DNA of 33,319 bases from Acidobacteriota bacterium (GTDB taxonomy: Bacteria > Pseudomonadota > Alphaproteobacteria > Acetobacterales > Acetobacteraceae): contig CAJCIS010000124.1 in NCBI GenBank assembly GCA_903970435.1, positions 1 to 33,319 on the forward strand, given 5' to 3'. Below, in pieces: positions 7,580-15,199 of the stretch. The position numbers were made by a program, and so were the translations under genes. The notes beneath the pieces were generated by a model. That model was not told the origin of the DNA, did not search any database, and saw nothing but the letters and a program-made list of their open reading frames with translations. Position 1 is the stretch's first letter. Each line of letters opens with the position of its first letter.

Positions 7580-7986
7580 AAACCGAGAAGCCCGCCGAAA
7601 TCCCGCAGTCGCGCATTTTTTCCGGCAGCACGTTCGAAAACGACATCGGCTATTCCCGCGCCGTGATCTCCGGCGATTTCGTGCTGGTCAGCGGCACGAC
7701 CGGCTTTGATTACGAAACGATGATCATTGCGCCGGATGTTGTCTCGCAATGCGCGCAGGCCATTCGCAATATCGAGTGGGCGCTCGACCAAGCGGGCGCC
7801 ACGCTGCGCGACGTCGTTCGCGTGCGATATCTACTGCCCGATTCGGCCGATTTTCCGCCCTGCTGGCCGCTGCTGCGCGAGGCGTTCGGCGGCGCCGCGC
7901 CCGCGGCGACCGTGATGGTTGTTGGATTGGCCGATCCACGCATGCGCATTGAGATTGAGGTGACGGCGCGCAGGGCGGCACCGTAG
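7576..7986 (+). CDS. RidA-family (YjgF/YER057c) protein lacking the canonical Arg
   Basis: A 136-residue protein of the RidA fold: FVLVSGTTGFDYET, then CAQAIRNIEWALDQAGATLRDVVRVR (two blocks) and the C-terminal RIEIEVTARR. Classical RidA deaminates reactive imine/enamine intermediates with an Arg in a P-x-R-x-x-V block (Arg105 of E. coli RidA). Here the matching block reads APAATVMVVGL, so that Arg is absent. The protein belongs to a RidA-like subgroup whose activity is not established. The TTG start overlaps the glycosyltransferase stop, which makes it the last gene of the purC run. A repeat pair begins at once after the stop. Confidence 0.85.
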   Translation: MKTEKPAEIPQSRIFSGSTFENDIGYSRAVISGDFVLVSGTTGFDYETMIIAPDVVSQCAQAIRNIEWALDQAGATLRDVVRVRYLLPDSADFPPCWPLLREAFGGAAPAATVMVVGLADPRMRIEIEVTARRAAP

Positions 7987-7987
7987 A

Positions 7988-8124
7988 GGAAGCAAGTATT
8001 TCCTTCTTTGAAAAAAAGAATCAAAAAACTTTTATTAGTTTGAGTACGCAACTACACCGGGTATTTGGCGCGTCGACCGATAAAAGTTTTTTGTTTCTTT
8101 TTTTCAAAAAAGAAATACCCCCTT
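7988..8124. repeat. Inverted pair of A/T-rich hairpin repeats (R 7988-8034, F 8081-8124)
   Basis: The R copy begins one base after the RidA-like stop. The F copy ends 18 bp before the DUF445 start. The spacer is about 46 bp. The F copy is open in the frame of the downstream gene and would add a spurious Lys/Phe-rich extension. Confidence 0.92.
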
Positions 8125-8142
8125 CGTCTTCGTGAGGCCCCC

Positions 8143-9411
8143 ATGACCCCCGACCCCGACGCCCCGGCAAGACGCTCGCTGCGCAACCACCGGGCCGTCG
8201 CCACCGGCCTGCTGATCCTCATGGCGGCCGCCACCCTGGGCGCCTACTGGCTTCCCCCGAGCTACTGGACTGACCTGGCGCAAGCGTCCGCAAAGGCCGG
8301 GCTCGTCGGCGGCCTGGCCGACTGGTTCGCCGTCACCGCCCTGTTCCGCCGGCCGCTAGGCTTGCCGATTCCCCACACCGCCATCATTCCGCGCGAAAAG
8401 GCGCGGCTCGGCCAGGCGCTGGGCCGCTTTGTCAGCCGGCACGTCGTCAACCGCGACGAAGTGACCCGGCTGATGGGCCGCTTCGACGTGGGGGCCTTCG
8501 CCAAGATGCTGCTGACGGACCCGCAGATCGTGGCGCCCATGGCGCGCAGCCTGGCCAACATGCTGCCGCGCGTGCTGGCCACGGTGGAGGATGGCCGCGC
8601 CCGGCGGACACTCGGCCGGCTGATCCCGCGCCTGATCGGCGGCCCCGAGGCCGGGCGCGTCGTTGCCCGCGCACTGCGCGGCCTGGTCGAAGGCGGCCGG
8701 CACCAGGAAATGTTGAGCTTTATCCTCGACAAGCTCCGCGAGGGCATGATCGCGCGCGAGGACCAGCTGCGCGGCTTCATCGAGGACAAGGTCCGCGCCG
8801 AGGGCGGCCGCCTGGTCGGATGGGCGCTCGGCGCCACCATCGCCACCCGCATCCTGGGCATGGTGAACAGCGAACTCGAGAACGCCGGCCCCAACAGCGC
8901 GGCGTTGCGCGACGCGTTCGACGAATGGGTGCAGCACGAAATCCGCCGCATGGAGGAGGACCCCGCGCACGCCGCCGAAATCGGCCGCGCCTTGCGCCGG
9001 GTCATGACGCACGAAACGGTGCAGGCCTGGAGCCTGGACGTGTGGCACCGTATGCGCGCCGCCCTGGAATCCGACGCCGCCCGGCCCAATGGCCGGACAG
9101 TCGCGGTGCTGGAGGGTGCGGTGCGCAACCTCGGCGCGTTGCTGGCCAGCGACGACGTGGCCCGGGCGCGCGTTCAGCGCACCGCCGAGCGGCTGGTGGC
9201 TGCCTTGTTGCCTTCGGCGCAGGCGCAGATCGCCGACTTCATTGCGAACGTTGTGGCAAGCTGGGACACCGCAACGATTACCGATCGCCTGGAGCTGCGG
9301 GTTGGCCGTGACCTGCAATATGTCCGCATGAACGGCACGCTGGTCGGGGCGCTGGCCGGGGGGGTCTTGTATGCTATTTTACATGGTGTGTTTGGTCGGG
9401 TGGCGTTTTGA
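8143..9411 (+). CDS. DUF445 family membrane-anchored protein (YjiN-like)
   Basis: A 422-residue protein with an N-terminal membrane helix (about residues 21-40), the family hallmark GLVGGLADWFAVTALFRRPLG (GLVGGLADWFAVT, then ALFRRPLG), and the IPHTAIIPREKARLG block. A long helical middle follows, with a second hydrophobic helix at the very C-terminus (GTLVGALAGGVLYAILHGVF). This is the DUF445 layout; the molecular role is not established. The start at 8143 is used because GTGAGG precedes it and DUF445 proteins begin shortly before the first helix. The upstream in-frame extension is repeat-derived. It stands as a single-gene unit between repeat units. Confidence 0.9.
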   Translation: MTPDPDAPARRSLRNHRAVATGLLILMAAATLGAYWLPPSYWTDLAQASAKAGLVGGLADWFAVTALFRRPLGLPIPHTAIIPREKARLGQALGRFVSRHVVNRDEVTRLMGRFDVGAFAKMLLTDPQIVAPMARSLANMLPRVLATVEDGRARRTLGRLIPRLIGGPEAGRVVARALRGLVEGGRHQEMLSFILDKLREGMIAREDQLRGFIEDKVRAEGGRLVGWALGATIATRILGMVNSELENAGPNSAALRDAFDEWVQHEIRRMEEDPAHAAEIGRALRRVMTHETVQAWSLDVWHRMRAALESDAARPNGRTVAVLEGAVRNLGALLASDDVARARVQRTAERLVAALLPSAQAQIADFIANVVASWDTATITDRLELRVGRDLQYVRMNGTLVGALAGGVLYAILHGVFGRVAF

Positions 9412-9420
9412 AACAAGGAC

Positions 9421-9459
9421 GAAAGTATTTCTTTTTTGAAGAAAAATAAAACTTTTTCG
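9421..9459 (-). repeat. Degenerate A/T-rich hairpin repeat, R orientation, single
   Basis: GAAAGTATTTCTTTTTTGAA is kept, but the second arm is eroded to GAAAAATAAA and the distal ACTTTTT remains. It lies 10 bp after the DUF445 stop in a convergent gap (9412-9496). No F partner is present. Confidence 0.8.
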
Positions 9460-9496
9460 ATTTAGGGCTGTGGCGGATGGCGTTCGCTGATACGCC

Positions 9497-10306
9497 CTAC
9501 TTTACTTGCTTGCGGGTGGGCGCCTCCAGGGCGCGTTGATCTCGAAGTTCGCTGATCCATTCATCGATCTGCTCGACCGAGCGGAAATTTGCCATGTCAA
9601 AATGATCCCAGCTCAGGATCTGCGGGCGCGTTTTCTTCCAGCGTGGGGCCGGGGGTGACAGGCTGGGGCCGAACAGGAAAAAATCCGTAATCTGCAAGTC
9701 GCCCGGAATGCCCAATTCGCGGCCGATGGCGGCGCGTGCCTCGTCATATCCGAGGGCCGAGACCCACCAGGTCTGGTAGCCCAGCGCGGTCGCCGCCAGA
9801 TGCGCGGCCATCGTGCTGGCGGCCACGCTCTGCAGCAAAAGACGCTCGGAATTCGCATGGTAGGGCTGGTCGAGTTCGGAGCCTTCCATCAGGCCGGGAA
9901 ATGCCCAGGTCATGCGCGGGTCGAGTACCACCACTATGAAGCCGGGGGCATGGCCCATGGCCGCATAATCGATGCAGTGCAGCCGCGGGGCGGCCTGGGT
10001 GGTCTGAGCATCGCGGGTCATCGCGCGGCGCATCTGCTCGGCCACCACGTGCTGGGCGATCAGCCGCTTGGTCTGGGGCGTGGTCACCGCGACATAGTGC
10101 CAGGGCTGCGCGTTGGCGCCCGAGGGCGCCTGTGCCGCGGCATCCATCACCTGCTCGATATGAGCGCGCGGCATGCTGAAGCTTTGATCAAACGCCCGGG
10201 TGGTCACCCGGTCGCGCAGCACGTCCATCAGATTGTCGTAGCGCGCGCCCGGCGCGGTGTGGGCATCCGGGCCGCCACGCGGTCCGGCGCGGACCAGACT
10301 GCTCAT
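9497..10306 (-). CDS. Nitroreductase-family oxidoreductase
   Basis: A 269-residue FMN-dependent nitroreductase-fold protein. It shows the opening RVTTRAFD, APSGANAQPWHYVAVT near residues 55-70, and the mid block LLLQSVAASTMAAHLAATALGY (LLLQSVAAS, then TMAAHLAATALGY), followed by LGIPGDLQITDFFLFG. These enzymes use NAD(P)H to reduce nitro groups, quinones or similar substrates; the true substrate is unknown. About 25 residues precede the usual start of the domain, and an internal Met (MDVLRDRVTTRAF, residue 27) is an alternative start. No clear ribosome site decides between them. It is convergent with the DUF445 gene. Confidence 0.85.
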   Translation of the reverse strand: MSSLVRAGPRGGPDAHTAPGARYDNLMDVLRDRVTTRAFDQSFSMPRAHIEQVMDAAAQAPSGANAQPWHYVAVTTPQTKRLIAQHVVAEQMRRAMTRDAQTTQAAPRLHCIDYAAMGHAPGFIVVVLDPRMTWAFPGLMEGSELDQPYHANSERLLLQSVAASTMAAHLAATALGYQTWWVSALGYDEARAAIGRELGIPGDLQITDFFLFGPSLSPPAPRWKKTRPQILSWDHFDMANFRSVEQIDEWISELRDQRALEAPTRKQVK

Positions 10307-10369
10307 CGGCGATCAGATGTCGGAAATGTGATGACGGGAGCCGATCATCATCGCGCGTTTGGCGGCGGC

Positions 10370-10618
10370 TTAGCCAACGCCGTATCGCCGGCGCTGCAGG
10401 CGATACGCCATGTACGCCACGGCCGCGGCGATCAGCGCGACCGGCAGCAACAGCGACGCAATCCACAGGAACACGGCGGCAACCGCGATCACCCCGGCGG
10501 CGACGGCAACCAGAGTGGCCACGATGCCGATCCGGGCTGTCCAGGACAAAGTCGCCGGCCGCGGCAGGAATTCGCCGGTGGGTGTGAGGTCGATTATCTG
10601 ATGATGCCGATAGATCAT
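10370..10618 (-). CDS. Small two-helix membrane protein
   Basis: An 82-residue protein beginning MIYRHHQIIDLTPTGEF, then two adjacent hydrophobic segments (about residues 29-53 and 56-73) and an Arg-rich tail (RLQRRRYGVG). I do not recognise a family. The in-frame open region continues upstream to 10783, but that stretch is the translated repeat at 10690-10735, so I start at the ATG of 10618. No strong ribosome site is visible. It lies 63 bp downstream of the nitroreductase start on the same strand, so the two might share a transcript. Confidence 0.6.
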   Translation of the reverse strand: MIYRHHQIIDLTPTGEFLPRPATLSWTARIGIVATLVAVAAGVIAVAAVFLWIASLLLPVALIAAAVAYMAYRLQRRRYGVG

Positions 10619-10689
10619 GGTGGGAGTGTGGCGCCGCGCACGTTTGCTTGCAAGGTGATCCGAGCGGCGGGCTGGACTTATGCAGGACG

Positions 10690-10735
10690 AAGGAAGAACT
10701 TCTTTTTTGAAAAAAAGCAGCAAAAAACTTTTTTC
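10690..10735 (-). repeat. A/T-rich hairpin repeat, R orientation, single
   Basis: GGAAGAACTTCTTTTTTGAA, then AAAAAAGCAGCAAAAAACTTTTTT. It lies between two divergent genes, with its GAAG end towards the minus-strand gene. The basal stem pair differs from other copies (CTTC/GCAG), so the stem is weakened there. Confidence 0.88.
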
Positions 10736-10763
10736 TGGGCGATCCACAACGTGATTGCTGCGC

Positions 10764-10792
10764 AGGAGAGGCGCCGCTATCACGGCGCCGCA
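10764..10792 (+). promoter_or_regulatory. Ribosome site separated from the start by a perfect hairpin
   Basis: AGGAG at 10764-10768 is 23 nt from the ATG at 10792, normally too far. Between them lies GGCGCCG (10770-10776), a 6-nt loop, then CGGCGCC (10783-10789). If the stem forms in the mRNA, it would bring the ribosome site to about 3-4 nt from the start. Confidence 0.35.
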
Positions 10793-11154
10793 TGCGCCCT
10801 GCCCTAGCCGCCGTTTCCGTCCTGTTTCTGAGCGCGGCGGCGCCGGCCGAAAACAATGTGCCGTTGGCGCTCCAACAGCGAGTCATCGCGCACTACAGCC
10901 ACTTGTTCATTATGCCGCAAACGGCGATCTGGGAGTTCGAATCCGCCAGGCCGTATTTGCTGGGCGGCACGATCGTCTGCGGTCACGTCAACTATCAGAA
11001 CAGTGAACGACGTTATGTCGGCGCGTCTGCCTTTTACCTTGTTCTGACCGATACCGGCACCGGCGACGGCGACGTTCTGCCGGCCAAGGCCGTCCAGGAC
11101 CCTACCGGAACGATCCGGTCGACCTACCTCCAGGTCTGCAAGCCGCCGCGCTAA
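10792..11154 (+). CDS. Small secreted protein of unknown function
   Basis: A 120-residue protein with a clear signal peptide (MRPALAAVSVLFLSAAAPA) and a mature part of about 100 residues. Two cysteines (TIVCGHVNYQNS and near the end LQVCKPP) could form a disulfide in the periplasm. The sequence GHVNYQNSERRYVGASAFYLV suggests a small beta-rich fold, but I recognise no family. The start follows an unusual ribosome-site-plus-hairpin arrangement. A repeat unit in F orientation begins 16 bp after the stop. Confidence 0.7.
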   Translation: MRPALAAVSVLFLSAAAPAENNVPLALQQRVIAHYSHLFIMPQTAIWEFESARPYLLGGTIVCGHVNYQNSERRYVGASAFYLVLTDTGTGDGDVLPAKAVQDPTGTIRSTYLQVCKPPR

Positions 11155-11170
11155 GGGGGGCCAAGGCCAG

Positions 11171-11212
11171 CATTCTTTTGGTTCTTTTCTTCAGAAAAGA
11201 ACGGCTTCTTTA
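11171..11212 (+). repeat. A/T-rich hairpin repeat, F orientation, single, with compensatory changes
   Basis: The arms read GTTCTTTTCT and AGAAAAGAAC around a 2-base centre. Compared with the common TTTTTT/AAAAAA arms, the T-to-C change in one arm is matched by an A-to-G change in the other, so ten pairs are retained. This is one of the best pieces of evidence for selection on the stem. It stands upstream of iclR and is open in the iclR frame. Confidence 0.9.
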
Positions 11213-11319
11213 CTTCTTTGCCGCCGGCCGCCGCCCATGGACTCGCTGCTGCCCATACTTTAGGCATTGCGGATGCCGCCTGCTTTCGCGGCAAAAAAGC
11301 GATGTGGCCGGGTTGCCTC

Positions 11320-11340
11320 CTATTCCGGCTTATGGAATAG
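11320..11340. promoter_or_regulatory. Inverted repeat just upstream of the IclR gene, possible operator
   Basis: CTATTCC, a 7-nt centre, then GGAATAG: perfect 7-bp arms ending 11 bp before the chosen iclR start. IclR-type regulators commonly autoregulate by binding near their own start, and their sites often contain GGAA/TTCC half-sites. Assignment as an autoregulatory operator is inference. An mRNA hairpin covering the ribosome site is the alternative. Confidence 0.4.
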
Positions 11341-11351
11341 CTTCCCATCTG

Positions 11352-12277
11352 ATGAACTACGACACGGAACCGTCGCCCGCCGATGCGCTGCTGTCCGCTG
11401 TTTCGCCGGCCAGCCAGACGTTGGTGCGCGGTCTCGATGTCCTGGAGCAGGTGGCGGATGGTCCGGTGGCTTTGAGCACCATAGCGCGCCAACTCGGCCT
11501 GTCGCGCAGTACCGTGCATCGCCTCGCGACAACGTTACTGGAGCGGCGCTACCTGAATGTGACCCCCCGCCGCGGCTATTCGCTGGGTCCCAAATTGCTG
11601 GAACTGGGGTTTCTGGCGCGCGACCAGATCAGCCTGGTGCGGCTCGGTCGTCCTTACCTCGAAGCGCTGGCGGCGCGCACCGGCGACGTCGCCTTGCTGG
11701 CGGTGCGGGACGGGCAGGACGTGCTGGTGGCCGACCACGCCGCCGGCCGGCGCCGGGTGGTGCCCAGTCTGCGGGCGGGCGACCGCCTCGCCGCCCAAGG
11801 CTGCGCGCTCGGCGACGTGCTGGCAGCCCCGGGAGCCTCACCAGGGGGAGCGGCACCAGGGACCGACACGGCTGCTTCGGCCTGCGATGAGGTGCTGGTG
11901 GACGACGGGCGATCGGAAATACGTACCATTGCAGCGCCCGTGCGTGGCGCCGACGGCAGCGTGCGCGCCGCGCTCGGGATTGCCGCGGCATCCGTGTATG
12001 CGGACGGCGCCGAACTCGACACTGCCCGGGACGCGGTGCGCGAAGCCGCCGACGCCATGAGCGCCGAGCTCGGCTGGCGGGTTTCCGGCGCGCGTGGCAC
12101 AGTGTCGGCGGCGGCACAGCAATTGCGTATTCCGACCGACAGAATTGCCGCCGACAAGCGGCGCGCGGGCACGTCATCGGATACGACAAGACCGCCGGAC
12201 CGGCTAAACGCCGGTACCGGTTCGGATACGGATATTGTGGACGAGAGGATTCGGGGCGGCATGGGAGGGCACAACGG

Positions 12278-12281
<4 letters not shown>
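11352..12281 (+). CDS. IclR-family regulator with shortened effector domain and long tail
   Basis: A 309-residue protein from the ATG at 11352. Residues about 21-75 form the winged HTH (TLVRGLDVLEQVADGPVALS, then LGLSRSTVHRLATTLLERRYL). Residues about 90-243 resemble the IclR effector domain (LEALAARTGDVALLAVRDGQ ... RTIAAPVRGADGSVRAALGI). The stretch that normally links GKALLA-type to GYAVDD-type segments is replaced by a short Gly/Ala/Pro-rich run (residues about 158-176). About 65 disordered-looking residues follow the usual domain end. The effector pocket is therefore probably altered. The in-frame extension upstream to 11178 is repeat-derived. The stop overlaps tonB by ATGA, so the regulator is co-translated with the TonB system. 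Confidence 0.85.
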
Positions 12282-12931
<650 letters not shown>

Positions 12932-13010
12932 GTCGCGTGCCGCACCACCGCATCACCCACGTCACGGCCCGGCGGAGCGCATCCAAGCCGGACCTGCTAA
13001 AGGAGACACC

Positions 13011-14075
13011 ATGAGCAAGCTATCCATTCCGGCATTGGCGGCCTTCCTCGCACTCGGCGCCGCTTCCCTCGTGCCGGCCGCCGCGTGGGCGCAAGCGCCC
13101 GCGGTGCCACCGTCTCCGGTGCAGGCGACGCCCGCGCCGGCCGCCCCCGGCACCACCCCGCCCACCGATCAGGCAGCGCCCCCCGGCACAACGCCCAGCA
13201 CAACGCCCGGCACAACGCCCGGGGCGACCCCCGCCCCCGGCACGCCGGACCAGGGCACCGTGCCCGGCACCACCCCGGCGCCCGGCGCACCCACTGCCGC
13301 CGGCACGCCGCCGGCCCCCGGCGCCGACCAGACCGCGGCACCGCCGCCGGTCGACGAAGGCAATGGCCAGCTGGCGGTGGAGAACCCCTACGGCCCGTCC
13401 TCGCTGTGGAAGAAGGGCGACTTCGTGTCCCGCGGCACGCTCATCATCCTGACGATCATGTCGTTCGGCACCTGGTACATCATGGTGACCAAATACATCG
13501 AGCAGGCCCGCATGTTCGGCGCCGCCAAGGTCGCCGCCCGCGATTTCTGGAAAACCAATTCGGTGCGTGAGGGCGTGCAGCGGTTGAAGGAAACCAGCCC
13601 CTTCCGCTTCATTGCCGAAAGCGGGCTGTCCGCTAGCGAGCATCATGACGGCGCGCTCACCGACAGCATCGACCTGCACACCTGGGTGACGATGAGCGTG
13701 CAGCGCGCGGTGGATGCAATCAATTCACGCCTGCAAGGGGGCCTGGCGTTCCTGGCCACGGTGGGCTCCACCGCCCCGTTCGTGGGTCTGTTCGGCACGG
13801 TGTGGGGCATCTACCACGCGCTCACCGCCATCGGCGCCTCGGGCCAGGCCTCCATCGACAAGGTTGCAGGCCCCGTCGGCGAGGCGCTGATCATGACGGC
13901 ATTCGGCCTGGTGACCGCCGTGCCGGCCGTGCTGGGCTACAATTTCCTGGTCCGCCGCAACAAGACCGCGCTGGAGAAGGTGCGCAATTTCGGCAGCGAC
14001 CTGCATTCCGTCCTGCTTTCGGGCAGCCGGCTGACGGTCGGCGGCACCACCACCGCCACCAGCAAGGCGGCCTGA
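13011..14075 (+). CDS. exbB: ExbB/MotA/TolQ-family proton channel with Pro/Thr-rich extension
   Basis: A 354-residue protein. It has a signal-like N-terminus ending AAAWAQA, then about 90 residues of low-complexity Pro/Thr/Ala/Gly, then the ExbB core. The core has three membrane helices, near residues 141-161 (GTLIILTIMSFGTWYIMVTK), 242-268 (LAFLATVGSTAPFVGLFGTVWG) and 288-311 (ALIMTAFGLVTAVPAVLGYNF). The motif GSTAPFVGLFGTVWGI is the family signature. The start at 13011 has AAAGGAG at 12999-13005. The periplasmic low-complexity arm is longer than in E. coli ExbB and includes 12-bp DNA repeats. Operon with tonB and both exbD genes. Confidence 0.94.
   Translation: MSKLSIPALAAFLALGAASLVPAAAWAQAPAVPPSPVQATPAPAAPGTTPPTDQAAPPGTTPSTTPGTTPGATPAPGTPDQGTVPGTTPAPGAPTAAGTPPAPGADQTAAPPPVDEGNGQLAVENPYGPSSLWKKGDFVSRGTLIILTIMSFGTWYIMVTKYIEQARMFGAAKVAARDFWKTNSVREGVQRLKETSPFRFIAESGLSASEHHDGALTDSIDLHTWVTMSVQRAVDAINSRLQGGLAFLATVGSTAPFVGLFGTVWGIYHALTAIGASGQASIDKVAGPVGEALIMTAFGLVTAVPAVLGYNFLVRRNKTALEKVRNFGSDLHSVLLSGSRLTVGGTTTATSKAA
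13185..13232 (+). repeat. 12-bp tandem repeats in the exbB low-complexity arm
   Basis: Units GGCACAACGCCC (13185-13196), AGCACAACGCCC (13197-13208) and GGCACAACGCCC (13209-13220), with a decayed fourth to 13232. Each encodes a four-residue PGTT/PSTT-type unit. Slippage would change the arm length in frame. Confidence 0.8.
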
Positions 14076-14079
14076 TCCG

Positions 14080-14511
14080 ATGGCCATGAGCGTCGGCCCG
14101 TCAGACGGCGATGATGACGAAGTCGTATCGGCCATCAATACCACCCCGCTGGTGGACGTGATGCTGGTGCTGCTCATCATCTTCCTGATTACCATTCCGG
14201 TGGCAACGCATACCGTGCCGTTGTCGCTGCCGAAGGACACCAATCAGCCGAACCAGACCAAGCCGGAGAACATCACCATCGCGGTGAACAAGGACGGCGA
14301 CTATTTCTGGAACGAAGCCAAGGTCGCCGACATCGACGCGCTGACCAAGAAGCTGGAAGCGGTCGCCGTGAAGGTGCCGCAACCGGAAGTGCAGATCCGC
14401 GGCGACGAGAGTGGACGTTACGAGTTCGTCGGCAAGGTGGTCGCCGCACTGCAACGTGCCCAGATTGCCAAGGTCGCGTTCATCATCCAGCCGCCGCTGA
14501 AGGGCGGCTGA
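14080..14511 (+). CDS. exbD: ExbD/TolR-family protein, first copy
   Basis: A 143-residue protein: short cytosolic N-terminus (MAMSVGPSDGDDDEVVSAIN), then NTTPLVDVMLVLLIIFLIT, the membrane helix carrying the essential Asp of ExbD, then a periplasmic domain ending IIQPPLKGG. With ExbB it forms the proton-driven stator for TonB. The ATG at 14080 is the likely start; a second in-frame ATG two codons later (14086) is possible. It lies 4 bp after exbB and 11 bp before the second exbD. Confidence 0.94.
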   Translation: MAMSVGPSDGDDDEVVSAINTTPLVDVMLVLLIIFLITIPVATHTVPLSLPKDTNQPNQTKPENITIAVNKDGDYFWNEAKVADIDALTKKLEAVAVKVPQPEVQIRGDESGRYEFVGKVVAALQRAQIAKVAFIIQPPLKGG

Positions 14512-14522
14512 GGAGGCCGAGC

Positions 14523-14945
14523 ATGTCCATGAATGTAGGGCCCTCGGGCGGGGGCGAGCCGGATGTCGTGGTGGAAATGAACACCACGCCGCTGATCGAC
14601 GTGATGCTGGTGCTGCTGATCATGCTGATCATCACCATCCCGATCCAGATGCACGCGGTGAAGATGGACCTGCCGGTGGGCAACCCGCCGCCGCCGCCGG
14701 TGCCGCCGCCTGTCGTGCATATCGTGGTCGATTTCGATGGTACCATAAGCTGGGACGGCACCACGGTTGCGGACGAGAACAGCCTGGTTGCGCAATTGTC
14801 GGCGATCGGCAAGCAGTCCGAGGACGCGCAGCCGGAAATTCATCTCGAGCCGAACAAGCTGGCGACGTACGGCGTGGTGGCGCACGTCATGTCGGACGCG
14901 CAGCGGCTCGGCGTGAAGAAACTTGGCGTGGTCGGCGGGTACTAG
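14523..14945 (+). CDS. exbD: ExbD/TolR-family protein, second copy
   Basis: A 140-residue paralogue of the preceding gene with the same opening (MNVGPSGGGEPD) and the same helix motif MNTTPLIDVMLVLLIMLIIT including the membrane Asp. It differs by a short Pro-rich insert after the helix (NPPPPPVPPP). AGGAGG at 14511-14516 fixes the start. Two-ExbD systems are known (for example exbD1/exbD2 in Xanthomonas), where the second ExbD is needed only for some functions; which role applies here is unknown. A repeat pair follows 17 bp after the stop. Confidence 0.93.
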   Translation: MSMNVGPSGGGEPDVVVEMNTTPLIDVMLVLLIMLIITIPIQMHAVKMDLPVGNPPPPPVPPPVVHIVVDFDGTISWDGTTVADENSLVAQLSAIGKQSEDAQPEIHLEPNKLATYGVVAHVMSDAQRLGVKKLGVVGGY

Positions 14946-14962
14946 CGGCTACTTGTGGAAAA

Positions 14963-15103
14963 AGAAGCAGTTCTTTTTTGAAAAAAAGAACCAAGAAACT
15001 TTTGTCAGTTGGCCGTCGCTGCCCCTCCCAGGTGGGAAGGTTGGCATTTCCCGTAACAGATAAAAGTTTTTTGGTTCTTTTTTTCAAAAAAGAACTGCTT
15101 CTT
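14963..15103. repeat. Inverted pair of A/T-rich hairpin repeats (R 14963-15004, F 15061-15103)
   Basis: Both copies have the G:C basal pair and the same CTGCTTCT flank, so the pair forms the longest near-perfect palindrome of the set. The spacer of about 56 bp contains a further short stem (CCTCCCA/TGGGAAGG). It separates exbD from the TPR gene and is open in the TPR frame. Confidence 0.93.
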
Positions 15104-15199
15104 TGCTGGTCCTTTCTCGACATGCGCCGAACTCTTTCGTATGAAATTGTTGCTCGGTGGCAGGCGCTTGCAGGACCATTTCAGCAACAGGATATCACG

